From assembly GCF_000337615.1 (NCBI RefSeq), contig NZ_AOII01000069.1:23332-63786 (forward strand): 40,455 nt of DNA, written 5' to 3'. The notes under the pieces are model-generated. The model was not told the DNA's origin, did no database searches, and saw only the letters and a list, made by a program, of their open reading frames with translations. The translations under genes were made by a program, and so were the position numbers. This DNA comes from Natrinema pallidum DSM 3751 (GTDB lineage Archaea; Halobacteriota; Halobacteria; Halobacteriales; Natrialbaceae). Shown here one piece after another: positions 6,895 through 15,722 of the stretch (positions are counted from its first letter, which is position 1; each line of letters opens with the position of its first letter).

Positions 6895-8043
6895 TTATCG
6901 CTCCTCGAGCGGAACGAACTCCTGGTCCTGTGGACCGGTGTAGCGGGCGCGCGGACGAATGAGACGGTTGCTGTCCTGGTACTCGAGGACGTGGGCGATC
7001 CAGCCGCCGGCGCGGCTCATGGCGAAGATGGGCGTGTACATGTCGATCGGGATGCCGAGTTGATAGTAGACGGAGCCGGAGTAGAAGTCGACGTTCGGAG
7101 CGATCCCCTTCTCGGTGAGGCCCTTCTCCTCGGAGAGGTACTGTTCGATGGTGGTGGTGTAGTTGTACCACTTGTCCTCGCCGTTTTCGGCGAGTTCCTT
7201 GCTGCGTTCCTGAAGGATCTTCGCGCGAGGGTCCTTGACGTTGTAGACACGGTGGCCGAACCCGGGGATACGACGGCCCTCTTCGGTCGCCTGCTCGACC
7301 CACGCGCGGTGGTCGAGGTCGCTCTCGTCGATCTCGATCAAGACCTCCATGACGTCCTGATTCGCGCCGCCGTGAAGCGGTCCCGAAAGGGCGCTGATGC
7401 CGCCGGTGACGGCACTGTAGATGTCGGCCATCGTCGAGCCGATGACCATCGAGGTAAACGTCGAGGCGTTCAGCCCGTGGTCGGCGTGGAGGATCAGCGC
7501 CTGATCGAAGGTTTCGGCGGCGATCTCGTCGGGCTCCTCGCCGGTCAGCATATAGAGGAAGTTCGCGGCGAGACCCAGATCGGGGTGAGGATCGACGGGG
7601 TCCTCGCCGAGGCGGTAGCGCTCGAAGGCCGCGAGCGCGGTCGGAATCTTGGCCGTGATTCGACGACCCTTCCGGAGCGTCGCCTCGAGATCCTCGGGAT
7701 CGGCGTCGTCTTCGGGTTCGTAGGCCGAGAACATCGAGACTGCGGTCCGGAGCGCGGCCATCGGCTGTTCGTCGGCGTCGGCGAGTTTCTCCATCGTCGC
7801 GAGGACGTCGGCGTCGACCTCGCGTTCGTCCATGAGCGCGTCGGTAAACGGCTCGAGTTCGTCCTCGGTCGGGAGGTGACCGTTCCAGAGCAGATAGAGG
7901 ACTTCCTCGTAGCTCGCGCCGCGAGCGAGGTCCTCGATCGTGTAGCCGCGGTAGATCAGCCGACCGGCATCGCCGTCGATCGAACTGAGCTCCGATTCGG
8001 CAACCAACACACCCTCGAGCCCTTTCTTGAGGTCGTCAGACAT
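6895..8043 (-). CDS. gltA: Citrate synthase
   Basis: The 382-residue enzyme condenses acetyl-CoA and oxaloacetate to citrate at the entry of the TCA cycle. The three catalytic residues are visible: His224 in GPLHGGANQ, His264 in GFGHRVYNV and Asp319 in NVDFYSG. The length fits the short archaeal/Gram-positive type, and the abundance of Asp and Glu fits a cytoplasm with high salt. ATG 8043 was selected because MSDDLKKGLEGV is the standard haloarchaeal start; the 11 upstream residues are hydrophobic and irregular. It stands as a single gene. A 2-methylcitrate synthase role cannot be ruled out, but the sequence is typical of the main enzyme. Confidence 0.95.
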   Translation of the reverse strand: MSDDLKKGLEGVLVAESELSSIDGDAGRLIYRGYTIEDLARGASYEEVLYLLWNGHLPTEDELEPFTDALMDEREVDADVLATMEKLADADEQPMAALRTAVSMFSAYEPEDDADPEDLEATLRKGRRITAKIPTALAAFERYRLGEDPVDPHPDLGLAANFLYMLTGEEPDEIAAETFDQALILHADHGLNASTFTSMVIGSTMADIYSAVTGGISALSGPLHGGANQDVMEVLIEIDESDLDHRAWVEQATEEGRRIPGFGHRVYNVKDPRAKILQERSKELAENGEDKWYNYTTTIEQYLSEEKGLTEKGIAPNVDFYSGSVYYQLGIPIDMYTPIFAMSRAGGWIAHVLEYQDSNRLIRPRARYTGPQDQEFVPLEER

Positions 8044-8417
8044 AGTCAGGAATTTCGGACGCCAATGGAAAAGCATTATCGTTTGCCCGGTGCCGGCGAT
8101 CGATACCGGTGATGTTCGGGTTTGCCGGTTTTACGACTACGGACGAACGCTCGTTTCGTGATCGAACGAACAGACAGTCAGTCGATGACCGGCCGAACGA
8201 CTATAATTGTTTTTCGTTAGGATAGGTGGCCGAAGCCGCATCCGGATCGGTCGGAGACGGCCGCCGCGGACCCCGCCACGGCCGAAAGACCCGAGACGGA
8301 GCCGAGTCACGGCGCGCCCGCCCCGCAGACTCGTCGGCGCTCGTCCGACAGTTCTGGCATGCCCCACGCAGAAACGGAGCCGTCACCGGAGCACTGGGAC
8401 GGCGCGGTCGGTCACCG
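8044..8417. other. Intergenic region between citrate synthase and the Bat-type regulator
   Basis: About 374 bases contain no ORF that looks coding. Short open frames on both strands are Arg-rich shadows. An AT-rich ACTATAATTGTTTTTCG stretch (8200-8216) could be a promoter or a terminator-like tract for the regulator that ends at 8418. Nothing else was seen. Confidence 0.35.
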
Positions 8418-9074
8418 TCAACACCCCTCTGCCTCGAGAATGGCGTCCATCAGCTTCGTCTGGGCGGCCGCCAGATGTTCGGTGAACGTCGACCGCGCGA
8501 CGCCGAGTTCCTCGGCGACATCCGTCGCGTTCGCGCCCTTCGGATAGTCGAAGTAGCCCATCTCGTGGGCCGTTTCGATGATCTCCCGCTGTCTGGTCGT
8601 GAGTTTCTCGCGGTCGACGACGACCGGGTCGGCGGAAACGTCCTCGTGGTCCTGCGTGAGTTCCTCGACGACGACGCCGTCGAAATACGCGCGCAGTTGG
8701 TCGACGATATCGGCGATCTCGGCCAACTCGAGGGTTCGAAAGGAGAGGAGCAACGCCCCGTTCTGGGCGCGAACCGACGAGACCGGCGTTCCCGTTCCCT
8801 CGATGACCTCACAGGCACAGTCGGCGGCGCTGTCGCGCTCGAACCGATAGATCGCTTCTCGGTCGTTGGACTGGACCGGTGTCAGTTCGACGTCGTACTC
8901 CCCCTCGAGCGAGGCGTCCGCGTCGACGCCGAACTCCTCGACGACCGTTCCCTCGGCCGTCGTCTGCGACGACCGGGAAACCGATTCGACCGGGTCCTCA
9001 AGGGAGGCGGAGACATCGGCCACCGGACAGTCCGCCGGTTCGTCGACGACGACCGTTGCACGAAAGCCCGACAT
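8418..9074 (-). CDS. Bat-type helix-turn-helix regulator
   Basis: The 218-residue product has the layout of haloarchaeal bacterio-opsin-activator-like regulators. An N-terminal alpha/beta sensor-like half (about 1-150) is followed by a C-terminal HTH (about 160-215): LTTRQREIIETAHEMGYFDYP, then NATDVAEELGVARSTFTEHL. It lacks the PAS/GAF domains of full-length Bat, so its signal is unknown. It lies alone between citrate synthase and a divergent cold-shock gene. ATG 9074 is preferred (MSGFRATVVVDEP); an in-frame ATG nine codons further up is possible. Targets cannot be deduced from the sequence. Confidence 0.85.
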   Translation of the reverse strand: MSGFRATVVVDEPADCPVADVSASLEDPVESVSRSSQTTAEGTVVEEFGVDADASLEGEYDVELTPVQSNDREAIYRFERDSAADCACEVIEGTGTPVSSVRAQNGALLLSFRTLELAEIADIVDQLRAYFDGVVVEELTQDHEDVSADPVVVDREKLTTRQREIIETAHEMGYFDYPKGANATDVAEELGVARSTFTEHLAAAQTKLMDAILEAEGC

Positions 9075-9282
9075 ACTGGTTTGGACGGCCGCATGCGGCA
9101 TAACTGGAGACGGGAATTCCCGCCGGGTGAAAATTCCACACACCCGCGGACGGCCGGCGAGCATCGCTCGCTTCGGTGCCGCAGCCGACCGACCCGTCAC
9201 AGCGATCGGGGACCGGGTCGACGGTCGTGATACCGTGACCCTCGGAAGTCTTATTCCCCGATCGATCCTACGTTTGTTTGTA

Positions 9283-9477
9283 ATGGCGAAAGGAAGCGTT
9301 GATTTCTTCAACGACACAGGCGGCTACGGTTTCATTGAGACGGACGACGCGGACGACGACGTATTCTTCCACATGGAAGATGTTGGCGGTCCGGATCTCG
9401 AAGAAGGCACAGACATCGAATTCGATATCGAACAGGCCCCCAAGGGGCCGCGCGCGACGAACGTCACGCGCACGTAA
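9283..9477 (+). CDS. cspA: Cold-shock domain protein
   Basis: The 64-residue protein is a single cold-shock OB-fold domain that binds single-stranded nucleic acid, acting as an RNA chaperone. RNP-1 (GGYGFIE, residues 13-19) and RNP-2 (VFFHM, about 27-31) are present, though the family's usual KWFN near the N terminus is here DFFN. The ATG at 9283 starts MAKGSVDFF, with a TATA-like CTTATTC about 30 bases upstream, consistent with a leaderless transcript. A hairpin follows the stop codon. Confidence 0.95.
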   Translation: MAKGSVDFFNDTGGYGFIETDDADDDVFFHMEDVGGPDLEEGTDIEFDIEQAPKGPRATNVTRT

Positions 9478-9488
9478 ATTCAGAAGAA

Positions 9489-9509
9489 CGCGTCGCCCCC
9501 GGTGACGCG
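9489..9509 (+). terminator. Hairpin after the cold-shock gene
   Basis: CGCGTC (9489-9494) and GACGCG (9504-9509) form a short stem 12 bases after the stop codon, followed by a T-richer stretch near 9519-9528. It lies between convergent genes and could end transcription. Confidence 0.4.
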
Positions 9510-9645
9510 ACAGTACCTGTTGATTTTATGCGACGCAGTCATCCACGAGCGGCGTCACCGCTCGGCTCGCCGAGACCAGTCCCAAAGCGGCGAACGCGAC
9601 ACCGAAGAGAGAACGGTCGTGAGAAACGCCAGTCGAGGACCGCGG

Positions 9646-10008
9646 TTAGAGCTTCTGGCCCAGCTTTTCGCGGCTGATATGGACGCCCGTGGGCGTAATG
9701 ATCATCTGATCCTCGCCCTTCCGGACAATGTCGCCGTCGACTTCCTCGGCGACCTGTCGGAGTTCGTCGACGATGTGTTCGACGGTACTATCCTCGGTCC
9801 GCAAGCGCGTGATGTCCGCGATGACGATGTCGCCATCGTAGACAGCGTCTTTGATATCGATCGCATCGGCCTGACTGCCGACCTCCGCGATGTGTACCTG
9901 CATCGCCGCCTCGGCGGAGCCCGTCGAGACGTCCTCGAGGTTCAGTTCCGAGTAGTCCTCGACGGACCGAGACTGGCTGCCGCCGAGAATTTTGCTCATG
10001 AGTCCCAT
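9646..10008 (-). CDS. sepF: Cell division protein SepF
   Basis: The 120-residue product matches archaeal SepF, which anchors FtsZ to the membrane. It has a short amphipathic N-terminal segment (MGLMSKILGG) for membrane binding, a linker, and the SepF core with ADAIDIKDAVYDGDIVIADI and the C-terminal DGDIVRKGEDQMIITPTGV. ATG 10008 gives the full membrane-binding helix. The gene is single and convergent with the cold-shock gene. Archaea of this group lack FtsA, and SepF is the known substitute anchor, so the gene is expected to be important for growth. Confidence 0.93.
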   Translation of the reverse strand: MGLMSKILGGSQSRSVEDYSELNLEDVSTGSAEAAMQVHIAEVGSQADAIDIKDAVYDGDIVIADITRLRTEDSTVEHIVDELRQVAEEVDGDIVRKGEDQMIITPTGVHISREKLGQKL

Positions 10009-10196
10009 TGGCGGTATCCACCGCCGCCGTCAGTATAGTTCTTACGTCAGACACGGTCCCGGCGGCAGGACTGTCCGTGCGGGCGACGGATCGCCCACGT
10101 CTCCGTGGCGGCGAGGAGCCGACCGAAAGCGTCCCGTCGTCCGAGACGAGACTGGTCGTCCATAGCTTTTTCAGCCGCAGACGCCACGCGCAAATT

Positions 10197-10961
10197 ATGA
10201 CGTTCAGCATCTGCGTCCGCGAGGAGTACGAGACCGAGCGCGGTGACCGCCACCGCCGCTTCGGCGTCGCGGTCACGACGCGGTTGCCCGGCGTGGGGAC
10301 GCTGTGTCCGTTCGTCAGCGACAGCGGTGCCGTCGCCACCCAAAGTCTCGTCAACGTCGATCTCGGCGCGCGCGGCATCGAGTACATCGACGACGGATTG
10401 GCCGTCGACGACGCCCTTCAGGCCCTGCTCAACGCCGACGACAGCGCGCCACAGCGCCAACTCCACGGCGTCGACGGCGAGACGACATTCGCCTTTTCCG
10501 GGCGCGAGTGCGTCGACGAGTACGGCCACCGCGAGGGCGACCACTTCACCGTCGCGGGGAACATGCTGACCGGCGACGCCGTTCTCGAGGCGACCGCCGA
10601 GGCCTACGCGGCCAACGCGGTCCACGACGCGACGGACCGCGCGACCGGTCCGCGCGCCGTCACGGCGGATGTCGAGACCGACCCGCTCGCGAAGCGGCTG
10701 ATCGACGCGTTGGCGGCCGGCGACCTCGAGGGCGGGGACAAACGCGAGGAACTGTCGGTCCAGAGCGCGGCGGTGGTCGTCGAGACGACGGAGTCACACG
10801 CCGTCGAGCCGCCGTACAACGATCTGCGACTCGACGCGACCGAGACGCCGATCGCGGCTCTCCGGGAGACCTACGACCTCGCGAAACGGGGCTACAGGGA
10901 CACCCTCGGACGGTACGAGGGTGCGTTTACCGCGGGGTCGCTCGACGAAGTCTCGGAGTGA
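10197..10961 (+). CDS. DUF1028-family protein (Ntn-hydrolase-like fold)
   Basis: The 254-residue product begins MTFSICVREE, matching the DUF1028 family, whose members resemble N-terminal-nucleophile hydrolases. Family-typical segments include RFGVAVTTRLPGVGTLCPF, ATQSLVNVDLG near residue 45 and HFTVAGNMLTG near residue 120. Substrate and pathway are not known. ATG 10197 gives the family start with an AT-rich CAAATT directly in front, consistent with leaderless initiation. It is convergent with the CBS protein, with only 9 bases between their stops. Confidence 0.85.
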   Translation: MTFSICVREEYETERGDRHRRFGVAVTTRLPGVGTLCPFVSDSGAVATQSLVNVDLGARGIEYIDDGLAVDDALQALLNADDSAPQRQLHGVDGETTFAFSGRECVDEYGHREGDHFTVAGNMLTGDAVLEATAEAYAANAVHDATDRATGPRAVTADVETDPLAKRLIDALAAGDLEGGDKREELSVQSAAVVVETTESHAVEPPYNDLRLDATETPIAALRETYDLAKRGYRDTLGRYEGAFTAGSLDEVSE

Positions 10962-10970
10962 CGCCCCGAC

Positions 10971-11420
10971 TCAGTCGACCACAGTGAGTGTCTGCCCCTC
11001 AGTTGCGCCCAAGCGCATCGGCTCGTCCTGCCACTCGATTGTGAGGCGGTGACGCGGCAGGTACGGAGCCAAGGTGTGAACCGAAAGCAGGCCGCGGTAG
11101 ACGCCGTCGCTGACAACGGGGAGGTGTTTGACGCCGTTCGTGCGCATCGTTTCGGCGGCGTCGGCGATCGTCGCAGTCGGCGAAACCGTCGTCACCGGCG
11201 ACGACATGATCACTCGAGTCGCCGGGCGTTCGGCCGTTTCCGCGACCAGTGCGACGATATCCGATTCGGTGACGATGCCGACGACCGACTCGTCCTCGAG
11301 GACGGGGAGCGCGGACACCGGTGGCCGACGGAGGGAGCGGGCCGCTTCGGTCACGGGCGTTTCAGGGGCGATCGGCGGCGGCGAACTGAGGTCGACCGAT
11401 TCGACTGTCGTCTCGATCAT
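10971..11420 (-). CDS. CBS-domain pair protein
   Basis: The 149-residue protein consists of two CBS motifs. The first (about 15-65) contains SALPVLEDESVVGIVTESDI and the second (about 72-125) contains TNGVKHLPVVSDGVYRGLLS. Such pairs bind adenosine nucleotides or SAM and act as energy or metabolite sensors; no catalytic domain is attached. ATG 11420 is taken as the start, and a GTG one codon earlier is equally possible. The ligand and partner are not evident from the sequence or neighbours. Confidence 0.87.
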   Translation of the reverse strand: MIETTVESVDLSSPPPIAPETPVTEAARSLRRPPVSALPVLEDESVVGIVTESDIVALVAETAERPATRVIMSSPVTTVSPTATIADAAETMRTNGVKHLPVVSDGVYRGLLSVHTLAPYLPRHRLTIEWQDEPMRLGATEGQTLTVVD

Positions 11421-11596
11421 CACGGTCTCGTGGTACCACGAATCACTACATAGGCCTAGTGGACAAACGTCTCTTAGGTGCTAGTATTCCTAGCAGTGAC
11501 AAGGGGTGGAACAGTGGTTACTCCGACATTCAAGGCACGTAGCTGCAGTCAACGACCAGTTTTTGGCATTCGTTCCGCTCGCTGCCGCGGTACGGC

Positions 11597-12076
11597 CTAC
11601 CCGGTGAACTCGTAGAGTTCGTCGCCGACGTGGTGTAGCGAGTCGACGACCTTCCCCTCATTCCCGGCCATCTCCGCGCCGTCGACGCGGGCGCGGCCGA
11701 CGGCGAGCACCTTTCCGTGGGACTCCTCGGCGATGACGACCAGATCGTCCGGCGAGATGTCCGCAGTCGCCTCAGTGATCCCCGGCCGCATCACGTCGGC
11801 CCCGTCGCTGACGAACGAGACGGCTCCCGCGTCGACGGTAACAAGCCGTTTCTCGGGTTCGTAGGCGTTCGCCCCGCGGACCGTCAGAAAGAGATCGTCG
11901 CCGAACTCTGCGACCTGTGGCTCGCCGTCGATGAGGACGACCTCCCAGTCGGTGTCCTCGAACTCGACGCGCTCGTAGGCGTCGCCCTCGGGCGAGACGC
12001 CGAGTTGCTCCTCGAGAACGTCCTCGAGATCGGACACCGCATCGCTACGGAGGTGATGTCGGGACTTGACTTGCAT
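11597..12076 (-). CDS. PUA-domain RNA-binding protein
   Basis: This 159-residue protein ends in a PUA domain (about 75-150, VTVDAGAVSFVSDGADVMRPG and DDLVVIAEESHGKVLAVGRA), an RNA-binding fold found in archaeal tRNA-guanine transglycosylases and rRNA/tRNA modification enzymes. The N-terminal half (KSRHHLRSDAVSDLEDVLEE) resembles the small stand-alone archaeal PUA proteins. The RNA target is unknown, with tRNA or rRNA maturation likely from family knowledge. ATG 12076 (MQVKSRHHL) fits the family start. It is transcribed away from the zinc-finger gene at 12214. Confidence 0.87.
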   Translation of the reverse strand: MQVKSRHHLRSDAVSDLEDVLEEQLGVSPEGDAYERVEFEDTDWEVVLIDGEPQVAEFGDDLFLTVRGANAYEPEKRLVTVDAGAVSFVSDGADVMRPGITEATADISPDDLVVIAEESHGKVLAVGRARVDGAEMAGNEGKVVDSLHHVGDELYEFTG

Positions 12077-12213
12077 GTCCGGAGCAACGCGCGGTCCGGA
12101 GTTAAAAGGCGCGTTCCGGGGACCGGTCGCCGGCCGCGAATCGGGACCCCTGGCGGCCAGTACAGGGTGAGCGTGTGATAATCGATAAGTACCCGCATGC
12201 CGTCGGCCCACGC

Positions 12214-12510
12214 ATGTGGCCCTCCAGGACCCGGACGGAGACGGTCACCTGTCTCGCCTGTGGGACCGAGCGGCCCCGCGACGAGGCCCGTGAGTACGAC
12301 AAGCACGGTGACCGCTGGGATCGCGACGGCAAAACCTTCGAACACCTCTGTAAGTCCTGTCACGGTGACCTCTGTCATCACCCTCGCGACGAACTCGAGG
12401 CGCTACTGGTCGACCTCGAGGCCGGCGAGCGAGACCGGGCCGCCTTTCTGACGCGCTATCTCGCGACGGTCGAGGAACGGTACGGCACGCTCGAGGAGCG
12501 GGAGCGGTAA
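12214..12510 (+). CDS. Small zinc-finger protein of unknown function
   Basis: The 98-residue product contains two Cys pairs, CLACG near residue 12 and CKSCHGDLCHH near residue 50, likely to bind one zinc ion. Between them is a conserved-looking AREYDKHGDRWDRDGKTFEHL segment, and a helical C terminus follows (ALLVDLEAGERDRAAFLTRYL). Comparable small proteins are common in haloarchaea, but their function is not established. ATG 12214 lies about 25-30 bases after a GATAAGTA TATA-like element (about 12182-12189), consistent with leaderless expression. The stop lies only 3 bases before the convergent ABC permease stop. Confidence 0.75.
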   Translation: MWPSRTRTETVTCLACGTERPRDEAREYDKHGDRWDRDGKTFEHLCKSCHGDLCHHPRDELEALLVDLEAGERDRAAFLTRYLATVEERYGTLEERER

Positions 12511-12513
12511 TCG

Positions 12514-13305
12514 CTAGAGGTCGGTCGCGACGAACCGCCGGTAGCCGATGAGGGGAGCGAGCACTGCCCACCCCAATAGGACGGCGGCGCTGAACCAGAC
12601 CATGGAGCGATCGGCGTCCGACTCGAGCACGGGCACCAGCAGCCGTTCGTAGGCGAGACTTGGAGAGAGCGCGCCGACGTAGGACGTCCACCACGGTTGG
12701 GTCACTGGTTCTTCGAAGCCGGCCGCGGCGTAGGCAAGCCCGTCGGGCACGAACCGCCAAACGAACAGGAGGAGAAGCAACGCGCCGAAGACGGCGAACG
12801 TCGCCCACGTCTGGGTGCGAACCGTCGCCGAGATGCCGATCGCGATGGCGAGGTACGCGAGCCCCAGACCGGCGCTGGCGAGGAGATAGCCGAGAACGGC
12901 GGTCGTCGGGATCGTGTGTCCGGTGACGAAGACGACGGCGAGGCCGGCGAAGACGCCCGCGAGCAGGGACACGACCAAGATCGCGTATCGGCCGACGTAC
13001 GTCCCGAGGACGATATCGCGTCGGTCGTGTGGCAGCCCGAGCAAAAGCGTCAGCTGGCCGTTCGAACGCCGCCTGACGATCGCGCTCGAGGCGAGCAGCA
13101 GCCCGGCCACCGGCACGAGGAGCACGCTGGGAAGCGCAAAGTAGTCGATGAGGTTGCTGGAACCGGCGTATCCTCGGTCGACCTGCCTGACGTGGAGTTC
13201 GGCGAGGACGGCAAAGATCAGCGCGAAGGTCGCGGCGAGCGCGTACAACTGCCGGTTTCGGATCGCGTCGCCGAGTTCCTTCCGAGCGATCAGCTGCCAG
13301 TTCAT
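12514..13305 (-). CDS. ABC-2 type permease
   Basis: The 263-residue integral membrane protein has about six hydrophobic helices and opens with the ARKELGDAIRNRQLYALA segment typical of NosY/ABC-2 permeases. It should form the membrane part of an exporter with the ATPase encoded just upstream, the genes overlapping by ATGA (13302-13305). The substrate is not evident; relatives carry out drug, lipid or protein export or support copper-enzyme maturation. No substrate-specific accessory gene is present. Confidence 0.87.
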   Translation of the reverse strand: MNWQLIARKELGDAIRNRQLYALAATFALIFAVLAELHVRQVDRGYAGSSNLIDYFALPSVLLVPVAGLLLASSAIVRRRSNGQLTLLLGLPHDRRDIVLGTYVGRYAILVVSLLAGVFAGLAVVFVTGHTIPTTAVLGYLLASAGLGLAYLAIAIGISATVRTQTWATFAVFGALLLLLFVWRFVPDGLAYAAAGFEEPVTQPWWTSYVGALSPSLAYERLLVPVLESDADRSMVWFSAAVLLGWAVLAPLIGYRRFVATDL

Positions 13306-14210
13306 GTCGCCCCCTCCGTGTAGGAGACGAACAGCTCCTCGAGCGACGTCTCACCGGTCGAAAAGTCGCGGATCGTCGCTCCGGCGGCCCGGATCTCGTC
13401 GAGCACCCGGAGTTTCGCGTCGGCGGTACAGCCGACGACGAGGGTGTCGTCGCGTTCGTCGACCGTCGATACTCCATCGAGGGACGCGACGGCGGGCGCG
13501 ACGGCGGCCGGCTCGCCAGTCAGGTCGACGATCAGCTCCGAGCCTGCGTCGGCCGTCTCGCGGAGCCCGTCGATCGTGTCGACGGCGACGAGGTCGCCCG
13601 CGCGGAGGATGGCGACGCGGTCGGCGACCGCCTCGACCTGTGCCAGGATATGACTCGAGAAGAAGACGGTAGTGCCGCGGTCGCGTTCCGTGCGGACGAT
13701 TTCGCGCATGCGTCGGACGCCGTGGGGGTCGAGTCCGGTCGACGGTTCGTCCAAGATCAACACGTCGGGCGACCCGACCAATGCCATCGCGAGCGCGAGG
13801 CGCTGTGTCATCCCCGTCGAGTACGCCGCGGCGGACCGGTCTGCGGCGTCGGCGAGACCGACCCGCTCGAGCAGGGCCCCCGGCTCGTCGTCGGCGTCGG
13901 CCGCCTCGATCGCGTACGCGAGGTGCTGGCGACCGGTCATCGTCTCGAACGGTGCGAAGCCCTCGGGCAGGATACCGACGCGTTCCCGGACGGCGACCGG
14001 GGCTTCGGTGACATCGTGACCGAGCACGTCGACCGAGCCGCTCGAGGGATGCGTGTAGTGGAGCAGGATGTCGATCGTCGTCGACTTGCCGGCACCGTTC
14101 GGCCCCAGGAAGCCGAACACTTCGCCGGACTCGACGGTCATATCGATACCGCGGAGGGCGTGAACGTCGCCGAAGCGCTTGGTAACGTTTTGGAGGGCTA
14201 TCGCAGACAT
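13302..14210 (-). CDS. ABC exporter ATP-binding protein
   Basis: The 302-residue ATPase has Walker A at GPNGAGKS (36-43), the signature YSTGMTQRLALAMAL, Walker B LILDEPSTGLDP and a C-terminal extension ending in the ETSLEELFVSYTEG motif common in CcmA/DrrA-like exporters. It pairs with the overlapping permease. ATG 14210 directly follows a strong TATA/operator region, implying a leaderless, regulated transcript. Confidence 0.92.
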   Translation of the reverse strand: MSAIALQNVTKRFGDVHALRGIDMTVESGEVFGFLGPNGAGKSTTIDILLHYTHPSSGSVDVLGHDVTEAPVAVRERVGILPEGFAPFETMTGRQHLAYAIEAADADDEPGALLERVGLADAADRSAAAYSTGMTQRLALAMALVGSPDVLILDEPSTGLDPHGVRRMREIVRTERDRGTTVFFSSHILAQVEAVADRVAILRAGDLVAVDTIDGLRETADAGSELIVDLTGEPAAVAPAVASLDGVSTVDERDDTLVVGCTADAKLRVLDEIRAAGATIRDFSTGETSLEELFVSYTEGAT

Positions 14211-14215
14211 TTACT

Positions 14216-14246
14216 CCAACAGTATGTTGGATATAAAATATATATT
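14216..14246 (-). promoter_or_regulatory. TATA box and palindromic operator of the ABC exporter operon
   Basis: On the minus strand an AT-only TATA element (about 14231-14246) lies 25-30 bases before the ATG at 14210. Directly after it is a perfect inverted repeat, CCAACA-GTA-TGTTGG (14216-14230), ending 5 bases before the start codon. A protein bound there would block transcription initiation, suggesting repression perhaps relieved by the transported compound. The regulator is not in the window. Confidence 0.6.
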
Positions 14247-14351
14247 CCGGTCGAAGACGCATCGAGCCGCGGTCTCGGCGGGTCGGACGCGTGTGGGCGG
14301 GCGGATTCGCATCCCGACACGACTTTCACTCTTACGCGCGTAGCCCTCGTC

Positions 14352-15650
14352 ATGAGTGACGACGCACAGGCCGACGCCGGAACGGTGGAAGGCCAGGGTC
14401 CCGTCGAGGTCTCGGAGGATCTCGCGCGCCATCTCGAGAACAAGCGCGAGGAACTGTTCGAGAAGTTCGAACTCCGCGACGAGTTCCCGCCCGAGGTTCT
14501 AGAGGAGGCCGAAGCCCGAACGGAGGGTGTGACGGCCGAAATAAGCGACGAGATCGACGAGCGGAAGGACCTGCGCGATCTGACGACGTGGACGACGGAC
14601 CCGATCGACGCCCAGGACTTCGACGACGCGCTTTCGATCGAGGAACGCGACGACGAGTACGTCCTCTGGGTCCACATCGCCGACGTGACCCACTACGTCA
14701 ACCCGGACACGGCGATGTGGGACGAAGCCGTCGAACGGGGCAACACGGTCTATCTCCCCGGGTACACGGTCCACATGCTGCCGCCGGTGCTCGCCGAGAC
14801 GGTCTGTTCGCTGGTCGCCAACGAGGACCGACTCGCCCACACCGTCGAGATGCACCTCGACAAGGAGCATTTGAGCTACGAGAACATCGAGATCTACAAG
14901 TCCGTCATCCAGTCCGACGAACGGCTCACCTACGCGGAGGCCGAAAGCCGTCTCGAAGACCCGGACGCGCCGCTCCACGAGGAGAACAAACTGGTCTACG
15001 ATCTCGCCGAGCAGATGCACGAACAGCGCAAGGAGGACGGGTCGCTCGTCCTGAACCCGAGCCGCGACCGAGCCCACACCATCATCGAGGAGTGCATGCT
15101 AAAGGCCAACAAGGCCGTCACGCACGAACTCATGTGGAACCGCGGCGTCGAGGCCATGTATCGCGTCCACCCCCAGCCCAGCCCCGACGAGTGGTCCGAG
15201 GCGCTGCGCGAGATTCAGGACCTCGACGGGGTTTCGATCCCCGGCAGTACCTGGGACGACCCCCGAAAGGCCGTCAACGCGACGCTTGAGGAAGCGCCGG
15301 GCCGCCAACTGGACAAGATCCAGTGGGCGGTGATGAAGGTCATGCCCCGAGCGCGGTACATGAACGACCCCTTCGGCGGCCACCACGCGCTGAACTTCGA
15401 GATCTACGGCCACTTCACGAGCCCCATCCGCCGGCTCAGCGACCTGATCAACCACTGGATCGTCTACCAGAACGACGTTCCCGAGAACCTGATCGAACTC
15501 TGCGATCGCGCCAGCGACAAGCAGAAAGACGCCGAGCAATGTGAGCGCGAGTACAAGGACTTCCTGCAGGAGGTCGGCCTCGATCCGATGGCGGTCAACA
15601 ACCGCGGGATCGAAGTCGTCGACGAGAGCGAAGCCGAGAAAACGTTGTGA
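14352..15650 (+). CDS. RNB-domain exoribonuclease (RNase II/R family)
   Basis: The 432-residue enzyme is essentially an isolated RNB catalytic domain. The four metal-binding aspartates are present with canonical spacing in TDPIDAQDFDDALS (D83, D89, D91, D92), followed by WVHIADVTHYV and the C-terminal TSPIRRLSDLINHW motif. The cold-shock and S1 RNA-binding domains of bacterial RNase R are absent, as in known haloarchaeal homologues, which degrade RNA 3' to 5' without them. ATG 14352 gives the family start MSDDAQA; the upstream open frame is a shadow of the ABC gene. Transcribed divergently from the exporter. Confidence 0.92.
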   Translation: MSDDAQADAGTVEGQGPVEVSEDLARHLENKREELFEKFELRDEFPPEVLEEAEARTEGVTAEISDEIDERKDLRDLTTWTTDPIDAQDFDDALSIEERDDEYVLWVHIADVTHYVNPDTAMWDEAVERGNTVYLPGYTVHMLPPVLAETVCSLVANEDRLAHTVEMHLDKEHLSYENIEIYKSVIQSDERLTYAEAESRLEDPDAPLHEENKLVYDLAEQMHEQRKEDGSLVLNPSRDRAHTIIEECMLKANKAVTHELMWNRGVEAMYRVHPQPSPDEWSEALREIQDLDGVSIPGSTWDDPRKAVNATLEEAPGRQLDKIQWAVMKVMPRARYMNDPFGGHHALNFEIYGHFTSPIRRLSDLINHWIVYQNDVPENLIELCDRASDKQKDAEQCEREYKDFLQEVGLDPMAVNNRGIEVVDESEAEKTL

Positions 15651-15674
15651 GCGCGGCGCTGGCAGGCAGGCGGT

Positions 15675-15722
15675 ACGGTGGCTGACTGCCACCGTCCGAT
15701 TGAGAGGCCCCGCTCGAGCGGG
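15675..15722. terminator. Two hairpins between convergent genes
   Basis: ACGGTGGC (15675-15682) pairs with GCCACCGT (15688-15695) across a 5-base loop, and CCCGCTCGAGCGGG (15709-15722) is a perfect 14-base palindrome. Both lie between the convergent stops of the ribonuclease and the acetyltransferase, so a bidirectional termination role is likely. No long T tract follows. Confidence 0.45.

Noticed and set aside
6672-6962. 96-codon plus-strand ORF behind a TATA-like element
   Set aside because: Arg-rich composition, low acidity, and it runs antisense into citrate synthase; not like a haloarchaeal protein.
8137-8386. Two overlapping minus-strand ORFs of 61-76 codons
   Set aside because: Basic, Arg-rich composition and no start or ribosome-binding support; treated as chance frames in intergenic DNA.
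12245-13477. 410-codon minus-strand ORF across the ABC permease and ATPase
   Set aside because: Arg-rich shadow frame overlapping two genes with clear family motifs and an ATGA junction.
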